Source: Paramagnetospirillum caucaseum (GTDB lineage: Bacteria > Pseudomonadota > Alphaproteobacteria > Rhodospirillales > Magnetospirillaceae). Taken from it: a DNA stretch of 46,314 bases. This document shows, piece after piece, positions 1 through 9,061 of the stretch; within the stretch, counting starts at the first letter, position 1, and each line of letters opens with the position of its first letter. The position numbers and the translations under genes were made by a program. Where the stretch lies: positions 1 through 46,314 of the forward strand of contig NZ_AONQ01000036.1 in the NCBI RefSeq assembly GCF_000342045.1, given 5' to 3'. A model generated the notes under the pieces. That model was not told where the DNA came from, made no database searches, and saw only the letters and a list, made by a program, of their open reading frames with translations.

Positions 1-954
1 GCCCTTTCCTTGACCACCCGCCTGCTCCATTCGCTGCTGGTGCTGCTGGTCATGTCCTTCGTGGTCTACGGCCTGATGGGCCTGATGCCCGGCGATCCCA
101 TCGACCTGATGATCGCCGGCGATCCCCGCCTGACGCCCGAGGACGCGGCGCGGCTCAAGGCGCTGTACGGCCTCGACCAGCCGTGGGTGGAGCGCTGGCT
201 GCGCTGGCTGGGGCAGTTCGCCCGGGGCGAACTGGGTTATTCCCGCCTCTACGCCCGGCCGGTGGCCGAGGCCATGGCCCCCGCCCTGCTCAACAGCGCC
301 GTGCTGATGCTGTCGGCCATGACGCTGTCGCTGTCCATCGCCATTCCCCTGGGCATCGCCGCCTCGCTCCGGCCCGGCAGCCCGCTCGACCGGCTGGTCA
401 ACCTGCTGGCCTTCGCCTCGGTGTCGGTGCCGGTGTTCTGGCTGGGCCTGATGCTGATCGTGGTGTTCGCCGTGTCGCTGGGCTGGCTGCCGGCCGGCGG
501 CGTCGAGACGGTGGGCGGCGGCGGCGGCCTGGCCGACCGCCTGCGCCACATGGCGTTGCCGGTCTCCGCCCTGGCCCTGGCCGGCATCGGCCAGGCGGCG
601 CGGCACATGCGGGCCGCCATGATCAACGAGGCCGGTTCCGACTACATCCGCACGGCGCGGGCCAAGGGCTGCGGCCCGGCCCGCGTAGTGCTGGGCCACC
701 AGCTGCGCAACGCCCTGCTGCCCATCACCACCATCGTGGCGCTGGAATTCGGCGGATTGTTCTCGGGCGCGCTGATCACCGAGACGGTGTTCGCCTGGCC
801 GGGCATGGGCCGCCTGATCTACGAGGCGGTGATGGGCAACGACTTCAATCTCGCCTTGTCGGGGCTGCTGCTGGCCACTGCCATGACCCTGGCCGGCTCG
901 ATCCTGGCCGACATCGCCTATCAGCGCCTCGATCCGCGGATCGGCCGGCCATGA
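1..954 (+). CDS. ABC importer permease, DppB/OppB type (5' edge)
   Basis: Inner-membrane permease of a dipeptide/oligopeptide/nickel-family ABC importer. The frame is open from base 1; a TTG at base 10 could be the start, or the true start may lie just outside the window. The N-terminal membrane helix is followed by the family-typical stretch around MPGDPIDLM and a YGLDQPW element. Further helices follow, and the EAA-loop region near residues 205-235 (IRTARAKGCGPARVVLGHQL) contacts the ATPase. About 314 residues is normal for DppB-like subunits. Its stop overlaps the ATG of the next permease (ATGA), so the two are translationally coupled. The binding protein and ATPases must lie outside the window. 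The substrate cannot be deduced. Confidence 0.92.
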   Translation, partial: ALSLTTRLLHSLLVLLVMSFVVYGLMGLMPGDPIDLMIAGDPRLTPEDAARLKALYGLDQPWVERWLRWLGQFARGELGYSRLYARPVAEAMAPALLNSAVLMLSAMTLSLSIAIPLGIAASLRPGSPLDRLVNLLAFASVSVPVFWLGLMLIVVFAVSLGWLPAGGVETVGGGGGLADRLRHMALPVSALALAGIGQAARHMRAAMINEAGSDYIRTARAKGCGPARVVLGHQLRNALLPITTIVALEFGGLFSGALITETVFAWPGMGRLIYEAVMGNDFNLALSGLLLATAMTLAGSILADIAYQRLDPRIGRP

Positions 955-1784
955 GAAGCGGCGCCATCATCCTCGCCCTGCTGCTCGCCGCCGTGCTGGC
1001 CGCCCCCTGGCTGCTTCCCGCCCCCGATTCCATGGACCTCGCCATCCGCTTCGATCCGCCGTCCCTGGAGCATCCGCTGGGTACCGACGACCTGGGCCGC
1101 GACATCGGGGCGCGGCTGGCCCAGGGCGGGCTGGTCTCGCTCAGCGTGGCGGCCATCACCGCCCTGATGGCGGCGCTGATCGGCACCCTGATCGGCCTGC
1201 TGGCCGGCTATCACGGCGGCAGGGCCGACGCCCTGCTGATGCGCCTCACCGACGGCGTGATGGCCCTGCCGCTGCTGCCGCTGCTGATCGTGCTGGCCGC
1301 CGCCGATCCGGCCAAGCTGGGGATGCCCCCCGGCATGACCGGGTCCGAGGCCTTCGCCGTGCTGCGCCCCGCCTTGATCATCGCCTGCGTCGCCTGGACC
1401 GGGGTAGCGCGGCTGGTGCGCGCCGCCGCCCTGTCGGTGCGCTCGCGCGATTACGTTCGGGCCGCCGAGGCCCTGGGCGCCAGCCCCGGGCGGATCATGC
1501 TCCGCCACATCCTGCCCAACGTCGCCTCGCCCATCGTGGTGGCCACCACGCTGTCGGTGGGCAACATCATCCTCATCGAAAGCGCCCTGTCGTTCCTCGG
1601 CCTGGGCATCCGCCCGCCGCTGGCATCGTGGGGCAACATGCTGACCGGGGCCATGGACGTGGTGTGGAGCGCGCCCCTACTGGCCTTCTGGCCCGGCGCG
1701 GCCATCTTCGCCACCGTGCTGGGCTTCAACCTGCTGGGCGACGGGCTGCAGCGGGCGCTTGACCCGAAACGCCTCAGTGGCTGA
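951..1784 (+). CDS. ABC importer permease, DppC/OppC type
   Basis: Second permease of the same peptide/nickel-type importer, 277 residues. The start ATG at 951 overlaps the previous stop by 4 nt. An N-terminal membrane helix is followed by the DppC-family signature HPLGTDDLGRDI (about residues 42-53), several transmembrane helices and the EAA loop (YVRAAEALGASPGRIMLRHI, about residues 168-187). It ends with the usual SALSFLGLGIRPPLASWG-type stretch. Its 3' end overlaps the convergent universal stress gene by 11 nt. No ATPase gene follows, so the nucleotide-binding subunits, if in the same operon, would be upstream. Family assignment is firm; substrate unknown. Confidence 0.93.
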   Translation: MRSGAIILALLLAAVLAAPWLLPAPDSMDLAIRFDPPSLEHPLGTDDLGRDIGARLAQGGLVSLSVAAITALMAALIGTLIGLLAGYHGGRADALLMRLTDGVMALPLLPLLIVLAAADPAKLGMPPGMTGSEAFAVLRPALIIACVAWTGVARLVRAAALSVRSRDYVRAAEALGASPGRIMLRHILPNVASPIVVATTLSVGNIILIESALSFLGLGIRPPLASWGNMLTGAMDVVWSAPLLAFWPGAAIFATVLGFNLLGDGLQRALDPKRLSG

Positions 1785-2598
1785 ACAGCACCGGCACGGT
1801 CATGGACTCCAGCATGTGCCGGGTCGCCCCGCCCAGCACCATCTCGCGCAGGCGGGAACGGCCGTAGCCGCCCATGACCATCAGGTCCACATCCTCGTCG
1901 GCGGCGCGCGACAGCAGCATCTCGCCGACGTTGAGATCGTCCGAGGCCACATGCTCGCACACCGCGTTGACGCCATGGCGCGACAGGTGCAGGCAGATGT
2001 CGGCGCCGGGAATGTCGCCGTGGCCGGCCATGCCGTGGCCGGGATTGATGGCGATGACGTGGACGGTCTGGGCGCCCACCAGCAGCGGCATGGCGTCGTG
2101 CACGGCGCGGGTGGCCTCGCGCCCGCCGTTCCAGGCGACCATCACCCGGCGTCCCGGGGTGGGGAAGCGGCCGGCGAACGGCACCACCAGCACCGGACGG
2201 CCCACCGCCAGGATCAGCTCGTCGGCCAGACGGCGGGAGTCGGAATCCGGCTCGGCCTGGCCGATCACCGCCAGGTCGGCATAGCGGGCATGCAGCGCCA
2301 CCACCTCGGCGATGGGGCCGCTGACGTCGCGCCATTCCCGCGTCACGCCCGGCCCGGCATCGAAGCCATCGGCCAGGGTCTTGACCCGCCGGGCCGCCTC
2401 GGCGTCGCCGGCGGCGCGGATCTGGTCGAGGTCGCCGCCGAACTGGGCGGTGAGATGAGACGGCAGCGGCACCTGATCGCGCACGTTGAGTGCGATCAGG
2501 TGGGCCTGGAAGCGGGCGGCGAGGCCGGCGGCGAGGTCGAGACGCACCCGGGCGCGCGGGTCGTCATCCACATGGACCAGGATATCCTTGTACGTCAT
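1774..2598 (-). CDS. Universal stress protein, tandem Usp domains
   Basis: Cytoplasmic UspA-family protein of 274 residues, about twice the length of a single Usp domain. The N-terminal half begins YKDILVHVDDDP. The C-terminal half restarts near residue 150 (RVMVAWNGG) and ends with the ATP-binding signature GGYGRSRLREMVLGG, of G-2X-G-9X-G type. The first copy lacks an obvious ATP motif, which is common in tandem Usps. The start at 2598 is chosen because a GGGGGA ribosome-binding site precedes it by 6 nt; an upstream in-frame ATG has no such site. It is convergent with the permease gene and overlaps it by 11 nt. Such proteins are usually induced by starvation or stress; no regulator site was seen here. 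Confidence 0.9.
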   Translation of the reverse strand: MTYKDILVHVDDDPRARVRLDLAAGLAARFQAHLIALNVRDQVPLPSHLTAQFGGDLDQIRAAGDAEAARRVKTLADGFDAGPGVTREWRDVSGPIAEVVALHARYADLAVIGQAEPDSDSRRLADELILAVGRPVLVVPFAGRFPTPGRRVMVAWNGGREATRAVHDAMPLLVGAQTVHVIAINPGHGMAGHGDIPGADICLHLSRHGVNAVCEHVASDDLNVGEMLLSRAADEDVDLMVMGGYGRSRLREMVLGGATRHMLESMTVPVLFSH

Positions 2599-2686
2599 GG
2601 CGCATCCCCCGGAAGCTTGGGCCAGAGGGTATTCTAGCCCCAACCGGGGGCGACAGCCAAATCACTCCGGGAAATACAGCCCCGAG

Positions 2687-4057
2687 CTAATAGCTGGTCG
2701 CCTCGCAGGACTGGCGGTGCAGCTTCAGCACCTTGCACAGCTTGGTGGCGTCGGCGCGGCTCTTCATGGGGCCGGCGACGATGCGCCAGCGGGTTCCCCG
2801 CTCGCCCTGCTCGATCCTGGGGAAGGTCGCCTCGATACCGCCCAGTTCCTCGGGGAACTTGGCCTTGATCCTGGCCCAGGTATCGCGGGCCTCGGCCTCG
2901 GTCTTGGCGCTGCCGAGGCCGGCGCCGGGGGTTCCGCCGCCCGAAGCCTTGGCGGCGGCGCCGTTGGCGGTTCCCTGGCGCAGGCCGGTGGCGGTGCCGG
3001 AAACCGGCTGCTTGGCCAGCTGGGTGTCGAGGACCTTTTCGACGGCGGCCTTTTCGCGCTTGGCCTCGTCGGCCGAGACCAGGTTGGCGGCGCGCAGGCG
3101 CTCGACCCGGCCGACGGCGGAGGCCGCCTCCATGACGTCCCTGGGCGGCAGCACCGGCAGGTCGACCTTGCGCGGCTCGGCCGGCAGCAGGGCGTCGAGG
3201 ATGGCCAGACGTTCGGCACCGTGTTCGGCCGGCGACAGGGCGCGGCTTTCCAGCGCCACGCCCAGGGCCCGCAGGCGGTCCACTACCTGCTCCTCGGTCG
3301 GGCCGGGGCGTTCCAGCCCCTGGGCCGGCGGCAGCTTGGAGGAATAGGGCAGCAGGGCGCCGAGATTGGTGTTGCGGCGCCGGGAATGTTCGTCGGGGGT
3401 GACCAGCCCTTCGTCCAGCAGGCGGCGCAGGGCGCGGAAACGGGTGGCGACGTTGGTTTCCGCCTGGGTGGCGCCGCGGGTCGCCATCATGGAGGCGGGC
3501 GAGCCCTGGCCCGGCTCGCCCAGCGGTTCGGCGGCGACCATGCCGCGCGAGGCCCCCTGCGGCGTCATGGGCTCGTATTGCTGCGGCGTGGCGTCGGGGC
3601 CGCGCCCCGAGCGCAGCGCCGAACCGGCGACGGGACGGCCCAGCATCTTGTCCACCACCAGCAGGTTGGCCTGGGCCACGTCGACCAGCGAGCGCACCTG
3701 CGGCCCGCCCTGGGACGGAGTGGTGAGGGTGACCTGCGGCCGGTTGGCGATGATCACCTCGTAATACTGGCGCGCCAGATCGTAGCGGCCGGTGGCCTGA
3801 TAGACCATGCCGGCGGTGTAGAGGGCATAGGGGTCCTTGGGGTTACGCCGCAGCGCCCCGATGGCCAGCCGCTCGGCGGTGCTGTACTCGCCCCGGGTCA
3901 GGGCGGTCATGGCCCGTTCGCTGGAATCGTCCTCGAGCAGGGGGGACTTCATCACGGCGTCGGTGAAGCCGCGCGGATCGTTGAGCACGCCGCATCCCGC
4001 CAGCGCTGCCGCCAGCGACACGGCCAGGACGCCCCTCAGCAACCCGTTCATCCTCAT
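2687..4057 (-). CDS. TPR/SPOR-domain lipoprotein
   Basis: Predicted envelope lipoprotein of about 456 residues. The start at 4057 is preceded by a GACGAGG-like ribosome-binding site and places a signal peptide directly before the lipobox LAGC, so the mature protein would begin at that Cys and be lipid-anchored. A TPR-like helical pair follows (around ERAMTALTRGEYSTAERLAI and YALYTAGMVYQATGRYDLA). After it come a low-complexity middle and a C-terminal SPOR-like domain (about the last 80 residues, with AEARDTWARIKAKFPEELGG and RWRIVAGPMKSRADATKLC). SPOR domains bind glycan strands lacking stem peptides, often at the division site. A cell-envelope or septal role is inferred; the exact function is unknown. 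Confidence 0.8.
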   Translation of the reverse strand: MRMNGLLRGVLAVSLAAALAGCGVLNDPRGFTDAVMKSPLLEDDSSERAMTALTRGEYSTAERLAIGALRRNPKDPYALYTAGMVYQATGRYDLARQYYEVIIANRPQVTLTTPSQGGPQVRSLVDVAQANLLVVDKMLGRPVAGSALRSGRGPDATPQQYEPMTPQGASRGMVAAEPLGEPGQGSPASMMATRGATQAETNVATRFRALRRLLDEGLVTPDEHSRRRNTNLGALLPYSSKLPPAQGLERPGPTEEQVVDRLRALGVALESRALSPAEHGAERLAILDALLPAEPRKVDLPVLPPRDVMEAASAVGRVERLRAANLVSADEAKREKAAVEKVLDTQLAKQPVSGTATGLRQGTANGAAAKASGGGTPGAGLGSAKTEAEARDTWARIKAKFPEELGGIEATFPRIEQGERGTRWRIVAGPMKSRADATKLCKVLKLHRQSCEATSY

Positions 4058-4200
4058 AGACCTCGTCCCCCAAGATGGCACGATCATCCGCCCCTTCCGG
4101 ACTCTCACATCGGGACGGACGGGACAAGACCTTTTCAGCCTTCCCGGCATAATGCGTCAATGAACCTTCACACTTTGCTAATGGCTGAGAACGCGGCGGC

Positions 4201-4209
4201 TGGTATAGT
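4201..4209 (+). promoter_or_regulatory. Extended -10 promoter candidate for CYTH-CHAD gene
   Basis: TGGTATAGT matches an extended -10 element (TG-N then TATAGT, 5 of 6 to the sigma-70 consensus). It lies 23 nt before the ATG at 4233. There is no good -35, as is usual for extended -10 promoters. Predicted only by eye. Confidence 0.35.
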
Positions 4210-4232
4210 TGGCGGATCGACCGGGGGACGTT

Positions 4233-5768
4233 ATGGACGGCCGGGAAATCGAGTTGAAGCTGGCGCTGGCGCCCGAGGAAATGGGCCGTATCGCCGCACG
4301 TCCCTGCCTGACCGCCGGAAGACTGGCCGAGCCGGTCTCTAAACGCCTGTCCTCCATCTATTACGACACGCCGGATTTCGCCCTGGCGGCCCAGGGCATC
4401 GCCGTCCGGGTCCGGCGCACCGGCTCGGGCCTCGTCCAGACGGTGAAGACCGCCGGCACCACCGTCTCGGGACTGTTCGACCGCGACGAGTGGGAGACAC
4501 CGCTTTCCTCCCCCGACCTGGATGCCGGGCAATTGCGCCTGACCGGGCTGGCCGCCTTCGCCGAGGAAAATCCGGCCGCGTCCCTGTCCCCGGTCTTCGC
4601 CACCGAGGTGGAGCGCACCGTACTGCGCCTGGGCGGCGATGGCTGGGAGGTGGAGGTGGCGCTGGATCGCGGCGCGGTACTCGCCGGCGACCGGCGGGAG
4701 GACATCTGCGAGGTGGAGCTCGAGCTGGTCAGCGGCACCCCCGCCCACCTGTTCCAGCTGGCCGCCCGCATCCTGGACGAGGCGGCGGCCCGCCCGCTCT
4801 GCCTGTCCAAGTCCGAGCGGGGCTACCGGCTGGCGGCAGGCAAGGATTCTCCCGCGGTGAAGGCCAAGGCGCCGGTCCTCACTCCGGCCATGACGGTGGC
4901 CGAGACCTTCCGCGCCATCGCCCATTCCTGCCTCGAGCACCTGATGCTCAACGAACGCTGCCTGCTGGCCACCGAGGCGGGCGAGGCGGTCCACCAGATG
5001 CGGGTGGCCATGCGCCGCCTGCGTTCGGCCATCAAGGTGTTCAAGGGGATCACCGCCGGCCCGGACCTGAACCGGGTCAAGGACGACCTGCGCTGGCTGC
5101 TGGCCCATCTGGGGCCGGCCCGCGACGCCGAGGTGTTCCTGTCCGAGATCGTCGAGCCGGTGCTGGCCGCCCATCCCGGCGATGCCGGCCTGCTGGCGCT
5201 GCGCACCCATTGGCGCAGGGACCGCGAGGCCAAGCTGGCCGCCGCCATCGCCGCCGTGCGCTCGCGGCGCTACGCCGCCATGATCCTCGGCCTGGGGCGC
5301 TGGGTGGAGACTGGCGACTGGCTGGGCCCGCCCGGTCAGCCGCCGCGCCGGCGACTGGCCGAGCCGGTGGCCGCCTTCGCCACCCGCCGGGTGGACAAGG
5401 CGGTGCGCCGCCTGCTGAAGGAGGGTGGCGAGACCCTGTCGCGGCTGTCGCCCGAGCATCGCCACGCGGTGCGCATCCGCTGCAAGCAGGTGCGTTACGC
5501 CGGCGAGTTCTTCGCCTCGTTGGCGCCGCGCAAAACCACCAAGGTCTTTCTGGCGGAATTGTCGGAGCTGCAGGACGTGCTGGGCCAGCTCAACGACATC
5601 GCGGTGGCCGGACCGAAGCTGTCGGGGCGCGGCGCCGAGGCGGGCTCGTCCAGGGCCGCCGGGCTGGTCTCCGGCTGGCACCAGAGCCGCCGCGCCGCCC
5701 TGCTGGCCGAGGCGGACAAGGCATGGAAGCGCTGGCGGTCCCTGCCGGTGCCATGGAAAGGGGAATAG
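4233..5768 (+). CDS. CYTH-CHAD domain protein
   Basis: Protein of 511 residues with an N-terminal CYTH domain (about 1-205) and a C-terminal CHAD domain (about 220-500). The CYTH metal-binding signature ExExK is present as EIELKL near the N-terminus. CYTH enzymes hydrolyse triphosphate groups (inorganic triphosphate, thiamine triphosphate). The CHAD part shows conserved basic helices (HQMRVAMRRLRSAIKVF and HAVRIRCKQVRYAGEFF), which in this family bind polyphosphate. A role as polyphosphate-associated triphosphatase is therefore likely. The start at 4233 has a GGGGGACG site just upstream; a TTG at 4209 is less likely. It is divergent from the lipoprotein gene, so the 175-nt gap between them should hold both promoters. 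Confidence 0.88.
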   Translation: MDGREIELKLALAPEEMGRIAARPCLTAGRLAEPVSKRLSSIYYDTPDFALAAQGIAVRVRRTGSGLVQTVKTAGTTVSGLFDRDEWETPLSSPDLDAGQLRLTGLAAFAEENPAASLSPVFATEVERTVLRLGGDGWEVEVALDRGAVLAGDRREDICEVELELVSGTPAHLFQLAARILDEAAARPLCLSKSERGYRLAAGKDSPAVKAKAPVLTPAMTVAETFRAIAHSCLEHLMLNERCLLATEAGEAVHQMRVAMRRLRSAIKVFKGITAGPDLNRVKDDLRWLLAHLGPARDAEVFLSEIVEPVLAAHPGDAGLLALRTHWRRDREAKLAAAIAAVRSRRYAAMILGLGRWVETGDWLGPPGQPPRRRLAEPVAAFATRRVDKAVRRLLKEGGETLSRLSPEHRHAVRIRCKQVRYAGEFFASLAPRKTTKVFLAELSELQDVLGQLNDIAVAGPKLSGRGAEAGSSRAAGLVSGWHQSRRAALLAEADKAWKRWRSLPVPWKGE

Positions 5769-5772
5769 GGGA

Positions 5773-5791
5773 TGCGGGCGTCCCGCCCGCA
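5773..5791. terminator. Hairpin between convergent genes
   Basis: Perfect 8-bp inverted repeat, TGCGGGCG and CGCCCGCA, with a 3-nt loop. It sits 5 nt after the CYTH-CHAD stop and 41 nt from the stop of the convergent GGDEF-EAL gene. There is no T-run, so rho-independent termination is uncertain. It may act as a bidirectional pause or mRNA end. Confidence 0.4.
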
Positions 5792-5832
5792 AGCCCGCCT
5801 AAGGCGACGTGCGCCATTTGGCGTACGGTGAT

Positions 5833-8253
5833 CTAGCGGAACACCCGGCCCAGCAACGGCGGAATCTCGGCGGCGGGTACCGGGCGGCTGAACAGGTAGC
5901 CCTGGGCGATATCGCAGTTGATGGCGGCCAGATGGGCCAATTGCTCGGCGGTCTCCACCCCTTCGGCGATGACCTTGAGGCCCAGGCCGGAGGCCATGGC
6001 GACGATGGTTTCCACCAGCACCTTGCGCTCCTGGCGCTCCAGCATACCGATCATGAACGAGCGGTCGATCTTCAGGGTGTCGAAGGGAAAGCGCTCGAGG
6101 TAGCTGAGCGACGAATAACCGGTGCCGAAATCGTCGATGGACAGCAAGATGCCCATGTCGGTCAAGGTGCGCAGCAGGACGTCCACGTCGCCACGCTCGG
6201 TCAGCAGCAGCCCTTCGGTGATTTCCAGCTCCAGATTGCCCGGCGGCAGGCCCGAATTGCCGAGGGCGGCGCGCACGTCGTCGAGGAAGCCGGCATCCTG
6301 GAACTGGCGCGGCGAGACGTTGATGCACAGCCGGAGATCGGTATGCCCGGCCTCCACCCACCGGCGGGCGTCGCGGCAGGCGGTATGGAGCACCATCCGC
6401 CCGATGGGAACGATCACCCCGCTGGTCTCCGCCTGGGGGATGAAGCGGTCGGGGGGCACGTGGCCCAGCTCGGGATTGCTCCAGCGCAGCAGCACCTCCA
6501 CCCCCATGGCGCGGCCGGTGCTGACCTCGACCAGGGGCTGGTAGGCCAGATGGAACTGGTCGGTGCCCACGGCGCGGCGCAGTTCGCCCTCCATGCGCAG
6601 CCGGGCCTCGGCCTCCTCGTTCATGCGGCTGGTGAAGAAGCAGAAGCGGTTCCGCCCGGCCAGCTTGGCCTGGTACATGGCGATGTCGGCGTTGCGCAGC
6701 AGGGTCTGCTGGGTGCGGCCGTCCTCGGGATAGATGGCCAATCCGATGCTGGCGGTGGCGATCAGCTCGCGGCGGCTGATGGTGAAGGGCTGGGCGAAGC
6801 TTTCGACGATGCCGGAAGCCACGGTGCGCGCCGCGTCCGCATCCTCCATGTCGCCCATGATCACCAGGAACTCGTCGCCGCCGAAGCGGGCCACGACCCC
6901 CGCCGAGCCGGCGGCCTGCCGCAGCCGTTCCGAGGCCAGCACCAGCAATTCGTCGCCGTATTCATGCCCCAGGGAATCGTTGATGGCCTTGAACTCGTCC
7001 AGATCAACGAACAGCAGGGCCACCTTGCGCCCCCGGTCGCGGGCCTGGTCGATCTGCTGGCCGAGCCGGTCCAGGGCCTGCACCCGGTTGGGCAGGTCGG
7101 TCAGGCCGTCGAACAGCGCCTGATGCTGCAGCTTGCGCTCCTGGTCCTTGCGGATGGAGATGTCCTCGATCTGCAGCAGGTAGTGGGTGGTATCCTCGCC
7201 CGGGGTGGCCACCTTGGAACCGTAGACCTGCTGCCATTGCCGCGCCCCGTCCTGGCGTTTGACCTGAACCTCGCCCCGCCACTCCCCCTGGGCGAGCAGG
7301 GCCTGCCAGAACTCCTCCAGCGCCGCCTTGGCCTTGCCGGGATACAGCAGGGCCAGGTTTCGCCCCACCACCTCGGCGGAAGGATGGCCGGTGATGCCGG
7401 CATGGGCGGAATTGACGTACTGAACCACCCCGTCGCAGCCCACCACCGCCACCGCCACCGGGCTCTGCTCCACCGCCTGGGAGAGCAGGCGCACGCTGGC
7501 CTCCGCCTTCTTGCTCTGGGTCAGGTCGCGGATGGAGGTGACGCGGACCGAGTTCGCCCCCATCCAGCTGTGCTTGGAATAGATCTCCATGGGAAAGACC
7601 GAGCCGTCCTTGCGGACACCGCGCACCTCGTAGGGCGCCTCGTATTGCTGGGCCACCATGCTCTTGGCCAGGGGGATGTCGCGCGGGTCGATGACGTCCC
7701 ACGCCCACATGGTGAGCAATTCCTCGCGCGGGTAGGCGAACAAGGTCTCGAACGCCTTGTTCATGTCGATGATCTTGCCCTGGAAATGGATGCAGATGGC
7801 CTCGGTCGCCACGTCCGACAGGCGGCGGAAGCGGTCCTCGCTGTCCTGGAGGGTCTTGCGGGTCTGCCATACCTCGGTGATGTCGCGGATGGCGCCGTTG
7901 ATGCCGGCGAAACGGCCATCCGAGTTATAGTGGGCGCAGGCATAGATGGCGACCCAGATGGCGGCGCCGTCCTTGCGGCGCATCTCGATCTCGGCCCGCG
8001 CCGCGCGGCCGCGCGCATGGCGGATGCGCTCCACCACCTCGAGACGTTCGTCGGGCCGTATATAAAGACGCGCCGCGTCGGTGCCGATCAGCTCGGCCAC
8101 CGAATAGCCGAAGACAGCGGCCGCGTTGGGGGAGATCCAGGCGATGCGTCCCTGCGCATCGATGCTGTAGAGCACATCCGGCAGATCATTGAGCAGCGCG
8201 GCGTGCAACTCCGCCGGAATCCGCTCCCCGGCGGTTTCTGGTGCCTGTCCCAT
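5833..8253 (-). CDS. PAS-GGDEF-EAL cyclic-di-GMP protein
   Basis: Cytoplasmic c-di-GMP turnover protein of 806 residues, with no membrane segment. Three PAS modules occupy about residues 15-395 (first one around DVLYSIDAQGRIAWISPNAA). A GGDEF domain at about 410-560 has an intact active site (ARFGGDEFLVI), so diguanylate cyclase activity is plausible. The EAL domain at about 570-806 has EVLLRW instead of EALLRW but keeps CINVSPRQF, ELEITEG, IDDFGTGYSS with the following Lys, and AEGVETAEQ. Phosphodiesterase residues therefore look complete. The start at 8253 has GGGAGGCAG 2 nt upstream. PAS domains suggest redox, oxygen or small-ligand control. Which activity dominates cannot be read from sequence. 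Confidence 0.92.
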   Translation of the reverse strand: MGQAPETAGERIPAELHAALLNDLPDVLYSIDAQGRIAWISPNAAAVFGYSVAELIGTDAARLYIRPDERLEVVERIRHARGRAARAEIEMRRKDGAAIWVAIYACAHYNSDGRFAGINGAIRDITEVWQTRKTLQDSEDRFRRLSDVATEAICIHFQGKIIDMNKAFETLFAYPREELLTMWAWDVIDPRDIPLAKSMVAQQYEAPYEVRGVRKDGSVFPMEIYSKHSWMGANSVRVTSIRDLTQSKKAEASVRLLSQAVEQSPVAVAVVGCDGVVQYVNSAHAGITGHPSAEVVGRNLALLYPGKAKAALEEFWQALLAQGEWRGEVQVKRQDGARQWQQVYGSKVATPGEDTTHYLLQIEDISIRKDQERKLQHQALFDGLTDLPNRVQALDRLGQQIDQARDRGRKVALLFVDLDEFKAINDSLGHEYGDELLVLASERLRQAAGSAGVVARFGGDEFLVIMGDMEDADAARTVASGIVESFAQPFTISRRELIATASIGLAIYPEDGRTQQTLLRNADIAMYQAKLAGRNRFCFFTSRMNEEAEARLRMEGELRRAVGTDQFHLAYQPLVEVSTGRAMGVEVLLRWSNPELGHVPPDRFIPQAETSGVIVPIGRMVLHTACRDARRWVEAGHTDLRLCINVSPRQFQDAGFLDDVRAALGNSGLPPGNLELEITEGLLLTERGDVDVLLRTLTDMGILLSIDDFGTGYSSLSYLERFPFDTLKIDRSFMIGMLERQERKVLVETIVAMASGLGLKVIAEGVETAEQLAHLAAINCDIAQGYLFSRPVPAAEIPPLLGRVFR

Positions 8254-8404
8254 TCTGCCTCCCGGTGGCCCGGCGCGTTGAACCGCGCACTGGTTGCCGC
8301 AAACTCTATTTATTGGAGAAAAACCAGCAACATCCTCATGGTTACTCTACAATATAAGATGTAGCTTTTGAACACCTTTCAAACGGCAAGTTACCCCGGA
8401 AGCA

Positions 8405-8581
8405 TCACTCGTCCAGCTTCTTGCCGTCCAGGTCCCGGGACTGCTGCTCGGCTTCGCGGCGCGCCGCCTCCTTTTCCTGGCGGTTGCGGCCGAAGCGCAC
8501 GCGGTTGCTCCTGGCCGTCTCCTCGGCCTCGGCCTTGGCGCGCGCCTTCCGCGCCTTGTTGAGATTGACGATTTCCGCCAT
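8405..8581 (-). CDS. DUF4169-type small basic protein
   Basis: Protein of 58 residues beginning MAEIVNLNKARKARAKAEAE. It is rich in Arg, Lys, Ala and Glu and probably a single long helix. It matches the DUF4169 pattern (start MAEIVNLN.ARKA, then NRVRFGR and a terminal LDGKKLDE), a small alphaproteobacterial family of unknown function. The start at 8581 gives the canonical family N-terminus and has a GGAGG-like site upstream; an ATG 30 nt further up would add an unrelated leader. It is transcribed away from the adjacent tRNA gene. Confidence 0.78.
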   Translation of the reverse strand: MAEIVNLNKARKARAKAEAEETARSNRVRFGRNRQEKEAARREAEQQSRDLDGKKLDE

Positions 8582-8703
8582 GGCCACCTCCCACGAAAGA
8601 CCTCGACCCACTGTAGGAGCCGGCCGTCACGCTGTCGATTCGCATCCCACGAAGAAAGAGGCTTGCGCACCCCGGATTCGACTGCTATATCACCGGCCCT
8701 CGC

Positions 8704-8780
8704 GCGGGTGTAGCTCAGTTGGTCAGAGCGCCGGCCTGTCACGCCGGAGGTCGCGGGTTCGAGCCCCGTCACTCGCGCCA
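8704..8780 (+). tRNA. tRNA-Asp (GTC)
   Basis: Cloverleaf is complete. Acceptor GCGGGTG pairs with CACTCGC with one G-U pair. The D-arm starts GCTC, the anticodon stem is CCGGC/GCCGG with loop CTGTCAC (anticodon GTC at 8738-8740), and the T-arm contains GGTTCGAG. The CCA end is encoded at 8778-8780. A 7-bp hairpin (8780-8798) and a strong terminator (8809-8835) follow directly. Confidence 0.97.
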
Positions 8781-8808
8781 TTCCTCTCTTCGAGGAATGG
8801 CATCGCAA

Positions 8809-8835
8809 ACGCCGGCCCCCAGGGGCCGGCGTTTT
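8809..8835 (+). terminator. Intrinsic terminator after tRNA-Asp
   Basis: Inverted repeat of 11 bp (ACGCCGGCCCC and GGGGCCGGCGT) with a very short loop, followed by TTT. It lies 29 nt after the tRNA and fits rho-independent termination of the tRNA transcript. Confidence 0.8.
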
Positions 8836-8884
8836 GCGTTTCAACCCCGGCCCAATCATCGCACAAATATTAATCAACAAAAAA

Positions 8885-8898
8885 TTTATGCCCATAAA
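8885..8898. repeat. Palindrome TTTATG-CC-CATAAA
   Basis: Perfect 6-bp inverted repeat with a 2-nt centre in an AT-rich patch about 230 nt before the ammonium transporter start. It could be a regulator site or chance in AT-rich DNA. Confidence 0.35.
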
Positions 8899-9016
8899 TA
8901 AGGCCATCGTCGCCATCCGGGCGACTGCCCCGCCGAAACATGCCGTGATTTTAGGCTCATGCCCGAGATGCCTGCCTATTTTGCACACACCACCCAGCTG
9001 CCCGCAAAACGCGCCG

Positions 9017-9031
9017 ACAGTAAGTTACTGT
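9017..9031. promoter_or_regulatory. 15-bp operator-like palindrome upstream of amt
   Basis: ACAGTAA-G-TTACTGT is a perfect inverted repeat with 7-nt arms and a single central base, about 97 nt before the ammonium transporter ATG. The size and symmetry fit a dimeric regulator site. It does not resemble the NtrC consensus (TGCACC-N5-GGTGCA), so the regulator is unidentified. Confidence 0.5.
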
Positions 9032-9061
9032 TATTAAACGACTCTTCTCCAACCACCCATC

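Noticed and set aside
5773-5791. Strong rho-independent terminator after the CYTH-CHAD gene
   Set aside because: Stem is perfect but there is no T-run on either strand, so it is listed only as a weak terminator or hairpin.
6480-6520. Loss of EAL activity because EAL reads EVL
   Set aside because: EVL is a common active variant, and all other metal and catalytic motifs of the domain are kept.
5809-8364. Plus-strand open frame opposite the GGDEF-EAL gene
   Set aside because: Shadow frame without domain features; GGDEF and EAL motifs are on the minus strand.
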